From: an uncultured Acidimicrobiales bacterium | GTDB lineage: Bacteria; Actinomycetota; Acidimicrobiia; Acidimicrobiales; SHLQ01 | Reading direction: 5' to 3' | DNA length: 64,000 bases | NCBI GenBank assembly: GCA_937922235.1 | Contig: CAKZVC010000033.1 | Span: forward strand, 19,910-83,909 | Shown: piece after piece, positions 33,950 through 43,421 of the stretch | How positions within the stretch are numbered: the stretch's first letter is position 1 | How the letters are laid out: every line of letters starts with the position of its first letter | Notes under the pieces: model-generated | Told to the model about the DNA's origin: nothing | Databases searched by the model: none | What the model saw: only the letters and a program-made list of their open reading frames with translations | Program-made: the position numbers and the translations under genes

Positions 33950-34108
33950 CGCCCGACCGGCAAAACATCCCAAAAATCAACGCCTCCATTCCGCTCGGGT
34001 GAGTCCGATAGCACCTGTAGGCATATAGTTAAGTCCGGTTGCATACCGCTCAATGAGGAGCTGGACGGGCAGCCCAGATTTCTCGTCCCTTAGATCCTGG
34101 AGATATTC

Positions 34109-35377
34109 GTGAGCGAAAGCATCACCATTACCGACAACCGCACCGGCGAGAGCATCGAGGTACCCATCGAGAACGGTGCTGTCGATGCGGGTGCATGGAA
34201 GAAATTCCTTCCCGGTACATGGTTCTTGGATCCGGCATTCGGCACGACCGCAAGCACCGAGTCAGCCATCACGTTCCTCGACGGCGGCAACGGTGTGCTC
34301 GAATACCGCGGCTACCCCATCGACCAGCTCGCGGAGAAGTCATCACACCTCGAAGTTGCGTACCTGCTGCTGAATGGCGAGCTCCCCAACGAGTCCGAGC
34401 TCAGTGCGTGGAACGACGAGATCACGCACCACACCTACCTTCACGAGAACTACCGCCGTCACGTGCACGATGCGTTCCACTACGACGCCCACCCGATGGG
34501 GCTGCTCACCTCGAGCGTTGCTGGCTTGTCGACCTTCTACCCAGAGTCGAAGGACATCGAAGATCCCGAGAACCGCATGCATCAGATCGTGCGACTCATC
34601 GCCAAGATGCCCACGATTGCGGCATCGGCCTACCGGTTCAGCAAGGGACTCCCGTTCGTTTTCCCTCGCAACGATCTTGACTACGCGTCGAACTTCTTGT
34701 CGATGATGTTCTCGATCGCTGAAGACGACTATGTGCCGGATCCGGCGCTTCGGCGTGCAATGGAGATCCTCTTTATCTTGCATGCCGACCACGAGCAGAA
34801 CTGCTCGACGACCGCTGCCCGCGTTGTCGGCTCAGCCCACGCCGACCCGTATGTGTCGGTTGCTGCTGCCTGTGCCGCTCTCTATGGCCCTCGCCACGGT
34901 GGAGCGAACGAGGCAGTGCTTCGCATGCTCGCCGAAATCGGAAGCTACGAGAACGTTCCGGCCTACATGGAGCGCGTGAAGAGCGGCGAAGAGCGCCTGA
35001 TGGGCTTTGGCCACCGGGTGTACAAGAACTACGACCCACGAGCTCGCATCATCAAGGACGCCGCACACGACGTCTTCAAAGTCACCGGACAGAACCCTCT
35101 GCTCGATATTGCGCTCAAGCTCGAAGAGGTCGCTCTGGCCGATCCGTACTTCATCGACCGCAAGCTCTACCCGAACGTCGACTTCTATTCTGGCCTGATC
35201 TACCAGTCGATGGGCTTCCCCGTCGAAATGTTCACCGTGCTCTTCGCAATTCCTCGCACCGTTGGCTGGTTGGCCCACTGGCAGGAGATGCTCGAGATGG
35301 AGAGCCGCATTGCTCGGCCACGCCAGGTATACACCGGCGTTGCATCACGTGACTACACCCCGATCGGTGATCGCTAA
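34109..35377 (+). CDS. gltA: Citrate synthase
   Basis: 422 residues. Catalytic His residues in LHADHEQNCS and YGPRHGGANE, and Asp in the C-terminal region (LIYQSMGFPVEMFTVLFAIPRTVGW) are intact. N-terminal beta domain (FLDGGNGVLEYRGYPID) indicates a type II, hexameric-type enzyme regulated by NADH in many bacteria. GTG start 34109. Monocistronic by spacing. With aconitase about 3 kb upstream it supplies the first TCA steps. Confidence 0.97.
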   Translation: MSESITITDNRTGESIEVPIENGAVDAGAWKKFLPGTWFLDPAFGTTASTESAITFLDGGNGVLEYRGYPIDQLAEKSSHLEVAYLLLNGELPNESELSAWNDEITHHTYLHENYRRHVHDAFHYDAHPMGLLTSSVAGLSTFYPESKDIEDPENRMHQIVRLIAKMPTIAASAYRFSKGLPFVFPRNDLDYASNFLSMMFSIAEDDYVPDPALRRAMEILFILHADHEQNCSTTAARVVGSAHADPYVSVAAACAALYGPRHGGANEAVLRMLAEIGSYENVPAYMERVKSGEERLMGFGHRVYKNYDPRARIIKDAAHDVFKVTGQNPLLDIALKLEEVALADPYFIDRKLYPNVDFYSGLIYQSMGFPVEMFTVLFAIPRTVGWLAHWQEMLEMESRIARPRQVYTGVASRDYTPIGDR

Positions 35378-35443
35378 CTCGTCAAACCGAGACGTCATTC
35401 GGCCGATGCCAGTGAAATCAGCCAACGGTCTACTCTTGGCCCA

Positions 35444-37666
35444 ATGACGTACCGCCTGGTTTCACGCGCCTTCCGGGGCTCCCGATCCAGGTTCGCGCCC
35501 GCCCTGACGGTGCTCGCGCTCACATCGACGCTGGTCCTCACGCCACCCGTTGGTGCTCAAGACGCTGGTCCTCCATCGCCCGATCGGCCGGAAGAGGCCG
35601 TGACGGTTCCCAGCCGGGACCAGACGGGGTTTGATCCTCATGTTGGCGAAGAACAGATCGGTGACGACACGGTCGCCCAGCTAGCTGAAGATCCAAGCAC
35701 TGCTCCTCCAGGCACACGCGTGAACGTTGAGGTGTATGGCCCGAATCTGCAACAGGTCCGCACCCAAATCCGCTCATTCGGCGGCGAGATCTATGGTTCG
35801 GTCCCCGGGTTCTTTGTCGAGGCTCGCGTTCCCGTCGAGTTTCTCTCTTCGCTCAACAGCGCTGACGGTGTTACTCGCGTGTCGAGCGTGACTCGGGCAA
35901 GCACGATCAAGCCGAAGTCGTTCAACAGCAACAACAGCGCGTTGGCCAACACTGTCGCAACCACCTTCCAGATGGAGGCGTGGCACACCGTCGGCCACAC
36001 CGGCGCTGGCCAAAAAGTCGGCATTCTTGACATCTTCGGCACCGAGGAGCTCGAGTTTGCGATTGCACAAGGTCGGGTGCCTGCTCCTGCTGGGGCATTC
36101 TGCCTGGACAGCGGCAGCTCGTGCTCGATCACACTTCGAAGCGGTGGCCCCCATGGCGTTGCCGTGGCGGAGATCATTCATCAGATGGCACCTGATGCCG
36201 AGCTCTACTTCGCGACAGTGACGACACTAAGCGATCTTGCCGCAGCCATCGATTGGTTCGCAGCCCAGGGTGTCACCGTGATCAACCGGTCAGAGACGTC
36301 GGAGTTCGACGGGCCGGGCGACGGCACTGGCCCGACCGCATCTCTCGTCGAACGAGCGGTCGATCTCGACATGGTGTGGGTCGCTGCAGGTGGCAACGCC
36401 TCGGGCGGAGACAACCGTGCGGGCCAGAACTGGCTTGGCGAGTTCAATGACCCCGATGGCAACGGCTTCCATAACTGGGCTGATGGGTCCGAACGTATGG
36501 GCTTCACCTGCAGCTTCTTGCTCGGCATGCGCTGGGATGATTGGGACAGCGACTCGATCGCCACCGACTACGACATCTGGATCTACGACGACGAGAACGA
36601 TCGCATCCCAGAGGCCAAAGGCGAAGACACGCAAAATGAAGCTGCTCATCGACCGCTCGAACATGTAAAGACCAAGTGCTCGGGTGCTACCGACCGCGAT
36701 TATTTGGCGATTCGACGCTTTGGCGATCCTGAGCCCGATGGTGTCGACACGCTACAGATCTTGGGCAATCAGACACTTTTTGACGAATGGGTAAACACCA
36801 GCTCGGCTACCGGCCCTGGGGCAGATTCAAAGAGCCCTGGCGCGGTAACTGTCGGCGCAACCCAGTCAGCAAACTCGCTGTCGCTTGCCGAATACTCTTC
36901 GCATGGCCCAACGATCGATGGCCGCAACGGTGTCGATGTTGCGGCGCCCTCGTGCCTTCCCATTCCGGTGTTCTTCAACTTCTGTTTCTCAGGAACGAGC
37001 GCCAGCGCACCGGTCATGACTGGTGTTGTCGCTGTCCTTCGAGGTGCGCGAGTTGTCGAGTCGGCCCCGCAGATCGACGAGGTTCTCCCCCGCATCACCA
37101 GCGATGAAGGTGTCCCGGGCCCTGATCCCCAGTACGGCGTTGGCTCGCTTCGTCTTCCGCCGCCAAGCTTCCTCGGCGCCCGAACTGTCCTTCCAACGTG
37201 CAATGGCATTCCCGCAACGCTCGTGGGCACCGACGGCGACGATGTGCTCGTCGGCACTGACGGCGACGATGTCATCATCGGCGGCCGTGGCAACGATCGG
37301 ATTAGTGGCCTCGATGGTAACGACCTCATCTGCGGTGGCTTCGGCGACGACATCTTGGACGGCGGTGCTGGCGACGACATCATCCTGGCTGGACCGGGCG
37401 CCGACGTTGCACGAGGCCGTGCCGGAAGCGACTCAATCTTCGGCGGCCACGGACATGACGAGCTCGAAGGCAACGCTGGCAACGACGAGATTCGCGGCTT
37501 TGCCGGACGTGACTACGTCAAGGGTGGTCTCGGCGACGATGTGGTCTTCGGTGGCCCCGGCAACGATCGGATCGTCGGCGGCAAAGGCCTCGATGAGCTC
37601 TTCGGCGGCAACGGTGTTGATCGCTGCCGCGAGCCAATCGAAGTAGCCGTCAGCTGCCGCAACTAG
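35444..37666 (+). CDS. Secreted subtilisin-like (S8) protease with RTX tail
   Basis: 740 residues. Signal peptide (1-36, ...LTPPVGAQ), a propeptide (about 40-165), then an S8 domain with Asp in VGILDIFG, His in GGPHGVAVAEI, oxyanion Asn in AAGGNASGG and nucleophile Ser in SGTSASAPVMTG. The catalytic insertion of about 150 residues between Asn and Ser is longer than in subtilisin. Residues about 600-725 are RTX repeats (GTDGDDVLVG, GGxGxDxΦ), as in the secreted protein at 2703-3743, binding calcium. A C-terminal Cys pair closes the domain. Probably an extracellular calcium-dependent protease. Confidence 0.93.
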   Translation: MTYRLVSRAFRGSRSRFAPALTVLALTSTLVLTPPVGAQDAGPPSPDRPEEAVTVPSRDQTGFDPHVGEEQIGDDTVAQLAEDPSTAPPGTRVNVEVYGPNLQQVRTQIRSFGGEIYGSVPGFFVEARVPVEFLSSLNSADGVTRVSSVTRASTIKPKSFNSNNSALANTVATTFQMEAWHTVGHTGAGQKVGILDIFGTEELEFAIAQGRVPAPAGAFCLDSGSSCSITLRSGGPHGVAVAEIIHQMAPDAELYFATVTTLSDLAAAIDWFAAQGVTVINRSETSEFDGPGDGTGPTASLVERAVDLDMVWVAAGGNASGGDNRAGQNWLGEFNDPDGNGFHNWADGSERMGFTCSFLLGMRWDDWDSDSIATDYDIWIYDDENDRIPEAKGEDTQNEAAHRPLEHVKTKCSGATDRDYLAIRRFGDPEPDGVDTLQILGNQTLFDEWVNTSSATGPGADSKSPGAVTVGATQSANSLSLAEYSSHGPTIDGRNGVDVAAPSCLPIPVFFNFCFSGTSASAPVMTGVVAVLRGARVVESAPQIDEVLPRITSDEGVPGPDPQYGVGSLRLPPPSFLGARTVLPTCNGIPATLVGTDGDDVLVGTDGDDVIIGGRGNDRISGLDGNDLICGGFGDDILDGGAGDDIILAGPGADVARGRAGSDSIFGGHGHDELEGNAGNDEIRGFAGRDYVKGGLGDDVVFGGPGNDRIVGGKGLDELFGGNGVDRCREPIEVAVSCRN

Positions 37667-37685
37667 CGACGAGTTTGACCTGCCC

Positions 37686-38357
37686 TTAGTCGAGGATGAT
37701 GTCGGCTGGACCTTGGCCGGCTAGCCAGTGTTTGCGGCAGCGCAGTTCGTAGGTGACTTCGGGGGCACGTTCGGGGTCGTCTACGACGACGAGCTCGCCT
37801 TCATAGACCTGGATGCCGTCGACGATTCGGGCGTTGTGGGTCGCTCGGTCGCCGCACCAGCAGCGGGCTTCGCACTGGATTGCCTCGCACACGTCGGCGA
37901 GTTCGAGCAGGCGTGCCGTGCCGTCGAAGAGCTTGCCTCGGAAGTCGGTGAGCAGGCCAAACGCAAAGACATCGAGGCCATGCTGGTCGACGATCTCGGC
38001 CAGCTGCTCGATTTGTTCAGACGTGTAGAACTGGACTTCGTCGCACACTAAGTAGTCGAGGGGTTCGCCGTTGTTGTTCGCGATCTCGTGAATGTCGACA
38101 GTTGGATCGATCACGACGGCATCGGCGCTCACGCCAAGGCGGGAGCTGACTCTCGCACCCTTGCGATCGAGCATGCTGCACAGTGCCCCACGGAGCCCGC
38201 CGTGGGTGAGGTTGTGGTGGATCTGGAGCGCTTGGGTCGACTTTCCCGAGCCCATCGTGCCGAACTGAAACCGCAGCACGCCGATGACCGACGTCGACCG
38301 GCGACGGGTTCCGGGGATGGTTTGCTGGACGGAAATGTGGGAAGACGTATCGCTCAT
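37686..38357 (-). CDS. tdk: Thymidine kinase
   Basis: 223 residues from ATG 38357, which overlaps the nrdJ stop by 4 bases (ATGA). Phosphorylates thymidine in the salvage pathway. P-loop GTMGSGKST, Walker B/Asp-Glu YLVCDEVQFY, the lasso region and four zinc cysteines (CEAIQCEARCWC and the C-terminal RCRKH) are visible. Forms a nucleotide operon with ribonucleotide reductase. Confidence 0.95.
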   Translation of the reverse strand: MSDTSSHISVQQTIPGTRRRSTSVIGVLRFQFGTMGSGKSTQALQIHHNLTHGGLRGALCSMLDRKGARVSSRLGVSADAVVIDPTVDIHEIANNNGEPLDYLVCDEVQFYTSEQIEQLAEIVDQHGLDVFAFGLLTDFRGKLFDGTARLLELADVCEAIQCEARCWCGDRATHNARIVDGIQVYEGELVVVDDPERAPEVTYELRCRKHWLAGQGPADIILD

Positions 38358-41300
38358 GAACAACCGCTAGACGAGCCGCAGTCGCGGCAGGCGTAACAGC
38401 TTCCCGCACGAACCATCTGTGTGCCGCACTGGCCGCAAAAAGGTGCCGTCGAGCCGTGCTCGGCGTGCGGAGTTGGTGATGCGGTCGCAGCCTTTGGAGG
38501 GTCGGCGATGACGTCTTGGCCCTGTACCGACGGTGTTGTTGCCTCGACGACTCCGGGCAGCGTTGGTTGGCTTCGCTCGCCGGTGGTCAAGATGTTGCGC
38601 GAGGTGCGCTCGTCGAGCGTCATGTATTCGACAGCCAAACGACGGAAGAGGTAGTCCATCAGGCTCGAGGCGAGCCGCAGGTCGGCATCGTCGGTCATCC
38701 CGGCGGGTTCGAAGCGCATGCCGACGAACGCGTCGACAAATGCGCTGAGCGGCACGCCGTACTGGAGGCCGTGACTCACCGAAATGGCAAAGGCATCCAT
38801 GATGCCAGCAAGGGTTGAGCCCTGCTTGGAGACCCGGATGAACAGCTCGCCGGGGCGGCCATCTTCGTATTCGCCAACGGTGACAAAGCCCTTACAATCT
38901 GCAACGCGGAACTCGAACGTGCGTGATGCTCGAGACCGGGGCAACTTCTCGCGTTCGGGCACCCGAGCCTGAGCGGCAACGACCGCATCGGCTGCGCCTG
39001 CAGGAGTGTCGGTGGTCTCCGACGACTTGGCAGTGAGGGGCTGGCCGACCTTGCAGTTGTCTCGGTAGAGCGCCACGGCTTTGAGGCCGGACTTCCAGCC
39101 GTCGATCATGATCTGTTCGAACTCGTCGATGCTGGTCGACTCGGGGGTGTTGACGGTCTTGGAGATGGCCCCGGAGAGGAATGGCTGCACGGCCGCCATC
39201 ATCTTGATGTGGCCTTCGGGGGCGATGACGTTGTCGCCCATCGAGCACGCAAACACCGCAACGTGTTCGTCGGCCAGGCCCGGTGCGCCAAGAACCGACC
39301 CCGTATCAGAAATGTGCGCTTCGATTGCGGTTACGGCGCTCTCGTCGTAGCCGAGTTGGGTGAGCGCCCGGCCGACGCCCTGGTTCACGATCGACATCGT
39401 GCCGCCGCCGACGAGCTTCTTCATCTTGACGAGGCCGAGGTCGGGCTCGATGCCCGTGGTGTCGCAGTCCATCATGAAGCTGATGGTGCCAGTTGGGGCC
39501 AGCACCGTGGCTTGAGCGTTTCGCACGCCGTGCTTGGCTGCGCGGACGCACGTGTCGTCCCACGCCGCGTTCGCCGCGTCTAGGAGCTCGTCTGGGACGA
39601 GCTCGGCGTCGATGTGGGCAACTGCACCGCGGTGCATGCCGAGGACGCGCTGGACGTTCTCTGCGTCTGCGGCGTAGCCGTCAAACGGGCCGACCTTCTC
39701 GGCGAGGCGGGTCGACATGTTGTACGCCGAGCCACCCATAAGGGCGGTAATCGCTCCAGCGATAGCACGGCCGCGGTCGGAGTCGTACGGGGCCCCGACA
39801 GCCATGAGGAGTGCACCAAGGTTGGCGTAGCCCAAGCCGAGCTGGCGGAACTTGCGGGTGTTCTCGCCGATCTTTTCCGTGGGATAGTCGGCGGGGCCAA
39901 CAATGATCTCTTGGGCGGCAACAATGATGTCGACCGCCGAAATGAACTCGTCGATCTCAAACTGGCGGCCCGTCTCTTCGGGGCGATGGAAGGCAAGCAG
40001 GTTCAAGCTGGCAAGGTTGCACGCGCTGTTGTCGATGTGCATGTACTCGCTGCAATTCTTCACGACGAGTCCGTTGACGACATAGGAATGGTTGCGCGGT
40101 TCACAAAGGTTGTAGGTCACCTCGGCCGGTTGGTGTTCACGAGATACCAGCCGCGTGCTGGTCTTGACGTTGTACGGCGTCTTCTTTCGCGCCGCGAAGA
40201 TCTCATCAAGTCGACCGGCCTTCGAGGACAATCCAAACCCGATGTGGTTTGCGAACCTGTCGATGCTGGATGACGAGATGCGAAGGTCGTACATCGCCGA
40301 CGACCCGTAGCCAACCGTCGTGCCATCCTGTCGCACGTAGTGAAAGCCAGAATCGCCAGCACCGCATGTCTCGTAAATGCGGCTTGACACACCGAATTGA
40401 GTCAACAGACGTTGCGCGCCGCGCAGAAGCTTCTTGGACGTCGACCCTAAGCCAACGTAGTGGCCCTTTGACTCGTTGAAGACAACAGTGCCGTCAGCAT
40501 CAAACAAGCCGCGCAGGAACGACGCAGCGATCTCTGCTGGAGCCTGCTCGATAGACCATGGGACTTCCTTCTCAGCTGATCTCACGGGAAGAACGCCGAG
40601 TGACTCCACGAAGCGCGTGAACGCTCCGCGAGTCATGCGGAGCTGGACTGTGCCGTTCTCCTGAGTCGAGGGTCTTGGAGACACACCGTTATTGATCTCC
40701 GTCATGAGCGCTTGGTGTAGCGGCATCAGTTCGTCTTGTTCGTCCTGTGTTCCGTAGATCGCAGAAATCGTGTTCTTTGTGATGCATCCGTCGCCAACGA
40801 TCCACCCAAGATAGTGAGCAAACTCGTCGGTCCATTTCTCCGGAAGTACAAGCTCGCCTTTCGAGTACCCCTTCAAACGGTAGGCGGAGGCGTTTGTAGA
40901 CACTGGCAACGAGTAGTCAGCTGCAACGGTCTTCGACTCGACATCAAGCGTTGCAACCTCATCGGTTTCCGTCAGGTTCTCAGCGGCGACCCAGCCGCGG
41001 TTCGTCGTGAACAGGCTGTGGTTCGGGGTGCAGCGCACCTCCATACCGTTCGCGAACTCGAGCCGCATGATCGGGTTCATGCCGGTGATCATGATCGCTT
41101 CGGGAGAGGTAAGCAGCGTTGCCTTTTCCGGTGCGTCCACGTTGGTGATGTCGTGGGTGTACACCTGGAAGGTCTCGCCATCTTGCACGCGCCTAGTCAG
41201 CTCATCGAAACGGATAAGCCCTCGGTCGGTATGGACTAGCGAGTCGCCCGTGAAACACGGGTTACTTCCGTTGATTCTCCCGGCGTTTGGGGTGGTGTGC

Positions 41301-42322
41301 CAGCGGTTGATCGTGGTGTCGTACTGGATGCCGGGGTCGGCGCATTCCCAGGCAGCGGTTGCGATCTCGCGCAGGAGCTCACGAGCGGGCATTGTCTTTT
41401 GGATGCTGCCGTCGAGCACGGAACGCAGGTGCCAGTCAGCGCCTTCCTCGACGGCCTGCATGAACTCGTCGGTGACCCGAACCGAGTTGTTGGCGTTCTG
41501 ATATTGAATCGAGAACGAATCGGCGCCATCGAGGTCCATGTCGAAGCCGGCGTCTCGCAGTGCTCGGGCCTTTTGTTCTTCTTTGGCCTTGCACCAAACA
41601 AACTCTTGGACGTCGGGATGGCTGACATCGAGCATGACCATCTTGGCGGCTCGGCGCGTCTTGCCACCGCTCTTGATCGTGCCGGCCGATGCGTCGGCGC
41701 CGCGCATGAAGCTGACCGGGCCCGAAGCTGTTCCACCACCTTCGAGGTGTTCGACCGACGAACGGATCTTTGAGAGGTTCACGCCGGCACCCGATCCGCC
41801 CTTGAAGATCATCCCTTCTTCGGCGTACCAGTTGAGGATCGACTCCATGGTGTCGTCAACGGACAGGATGAAGCAGGCCGATGCCTGTTGCGGGACGCCC
41901 TTCACGCCAATGTTGAACCACACCGGGCTGTTGAAGGCCATCCGCTGCGACACGATGAGGAACTTCAACTCGTCGGAGAAGATGGCTGCTTCGTCTTCGT
42001 TCGCGAAGTAGTCGCCTACGCGGCCCCACTGCGTGATCGTGTCAACCACACGGTCGGCCACCTGACGAAGCGATGTCTCGCGCTCGGGAGTGTTGAGCGT
42101 TCCGCGGAAATACTTCTGGGCCAAGATGTTCGATGCGTTCACCGACCAGGACGCCGGCACCTCGATGTTGGTTTGCTCGAACGCAACTGAACCGTCACGC
42201 CAATCGTGCAGACGGGCGTCGCGTCGTTCCCAGTCGAAGAGGTCGTACACATCAGCGCCCGCAACGGTATGTCTGCGGGTAAGGCCGAGGGTGGAGCCGA
42301 CCGAGGGTGAGGTGAGCGACAT
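38354..42322 (-). CDS. nrdJ: B12-dependent ribonucleotide reductase (class II), intein-containing
   Basis: 1322-residue precursor; 921 after intein removal. Reduces ribonucleotides using adenosylcobalamin. Extein features: [54 protein letters not shown] (active site after splicing), [14 protein letters not shown], and a C-terminal zinc-finger tail ([21 protein letters not shown]). The intein sits exactly at the conserved NP|CSEY site (residues 356-756). Four-base ATGA overlap with tdk downstream. Upstream gap 42323-42671 holds a DnaA box. Confidence 0.97.
   Translation of the reverse strand: [1322 protein letters not shown]
40055..41257 (-). other. Intein within NrdJ, LAGLIDADG homing type
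   Basis: 401 residues (C356-N756 of the precursor). Splicing block A begins CFTGDSLV, block B has TPNHSLF (TxxH), and block G ends NGLVVKN followed by extein Cys. The penultimate residue is Lys755 instead of the usual His. Homing endonuclease blocks LGWIVGDG (C) and LRGLFDADG (E) are both present, so the endonuclease may be active. Insertion at the substrate-binding CSEY motif of NrdJ is a site used by many NrdJ inteins. Confidence 0.95.
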
Positions 42323-42671
42323 GATAGTCCTGTCCGAGGCGTCGCCTCATGAATCATGGGTATCTATAAACACTCGCCCACTCGCAGATGTTCCTTGAGA
42401 GAAGGCGATTGCACAGAAATGTGGCCGAACGCGTTCGCAGTCGGAGAAGGGTCCCCGGGGTCAGTTTCCGCGTGAACCCAATGGATGCTGCGGTTACTCC
42501 AGCGTGCCTAAGTCCCCTACTCCGACTGCAGAGATCACGATAGGGACGAGTGCCTGTGAGCGAAAAGGGGATGACCTGTGAATATTCGGTGGATTTGTGG
42601 CGAGTTATCCACATAACCGCAGCGTTTGTTGTGCGTTCGACCCACGGGAACGGTCGATATCGTTGCGAGTC
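42323..42671. other. 349-base nrdJ/RibD-like intergenic region
   Basis: No gene on either strand. On the minus strand, TATAGATA near 42360 is the best nrdJ -10 candidate, without a good -35. It contains one exact DnaA box (42605-42613) and two looser matches around it. No cobalamin riboswitch element is visible. Confidence 0.55.
42605..42613 (+). promoter_or_regulatory. DnaA box TTATCCACA
   Basis: A perfect 9-base DnaA recognition sequence upstream of nrdJ. Weaker neighbours: TGTGAATAT at 42577-42585 and TGTGGAGAA at 42695-42703 (inside the next gene). DnaA control of ribonucleotide reductase is known for E. coli nrdAB. Confidence 0.55.
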
Positions 42672-43415
42672 ATGGACCAACTTTTCCCCACGGCTGTGGA
42701 GAACGTCGACGCCGTAGCCCTCTATGCCGCCGACAAACGCACTCCGCCGCGGGGAAGACCATGGGTTGTTGCGAACATGATTTCGAGTATCGATGGAGCC
42801 ATCGAACTCGATGGCTTGTCGGGAGGTCTTGGCGGCCCGGGTGACAAGCAGGTCTTCCGTGCACTTCGAGGCATTGCCGATGTCATCATCGCAGCCTCGG
42901 GAACCGTGATTGCCGAGAATTATCGCCGGGCCCAGACGCCCGAGGACATCCAGGAAATGCGGGTCGAACGAGGCCAGACCGCACTCCCCCGCATCGCCAT
43001 CGTCAGCAACTCCCTGAGCATCGAGGCCGATCATCGGATCTTCGACCCTGAAGCTCGCCCGCTAATCATCACGCCGCGCAACGCTCCCTCAGCTCGAGAG
43101 GCTGAGCTCTCGGAAATTGCCGACATCATCCACGCAGGCGACGACACCGTCGATCTCCACGAAGCACTGCGCGCTCTCCGCCAGCTGGGAGCAAACACCG
43201 TGTTGGTCGAAGGCGGTCCCACGCTCAACGCCGCGTTCGTTGCCGAAGATCTGCTCGACGAGTTCTGTCTGTCGTTCTCACCGCTGGTTGCCGGCGGCAG
43301 CGGACCCCGGGTCGTGGGATCCATCGACAGCTCCCCGGCCCATGCCATGGCCCTCGACCGGGTACTGCATCAGGACAGCTTTCTGTTTCATCGCTACCTG
43401 CGGGCACGCGACTAG
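42672..43415 (+). CDS. RibD C-terminal-domain (DHFR-like) reductase
   Basis: 247 residues. Start ATG 42672 (MDQLFPTAVENVDAVALYA); the frame is open 75 bases further upstream, but that part overlaps the DnaA-box region. DHFR-like fold of the RibD reductase family, with NADPH-binding VEGGPTLNAAFVAEDLLDEF and the substrate motif MISSIDGAIELDG. Lacks the RibD deaminase domain and other riboflavin genes, so may act on a pyrimidine or other substrate. Stop at 43415, 6 bases from the convergent LysM gene. Confidence 0.82.
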   Translation: MDQLFPTAVENVDAVALYAADKRTPPRGRPWVVANMISSIDGAIELDGLSGGLGGPGDKQVFRALRGIADVIIAASGTVIAENYRRAQTPEDIQEMRVERGQTALPRIAIVSNSLSIEADHRIFDPEARPLIITPRNAPSAREAELSEIADIIHAGDDTVDLHEALRALRQLGANTVLVEGGPTLNAAFVAEDLLDEFCLSFSPLVAGGSGPRVVGSIDSSPAHAMALDRVLHQDSFLFHRYLRARD

Positions 43416-43421
43416 CCATCG

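Noticed and set aside
42426..42437. CGAACGCGTTCG as an SOS box upstream of nrdJ
   Set aside because: Spacing between half-sites is two bases instead of four, so LexA would not fit.
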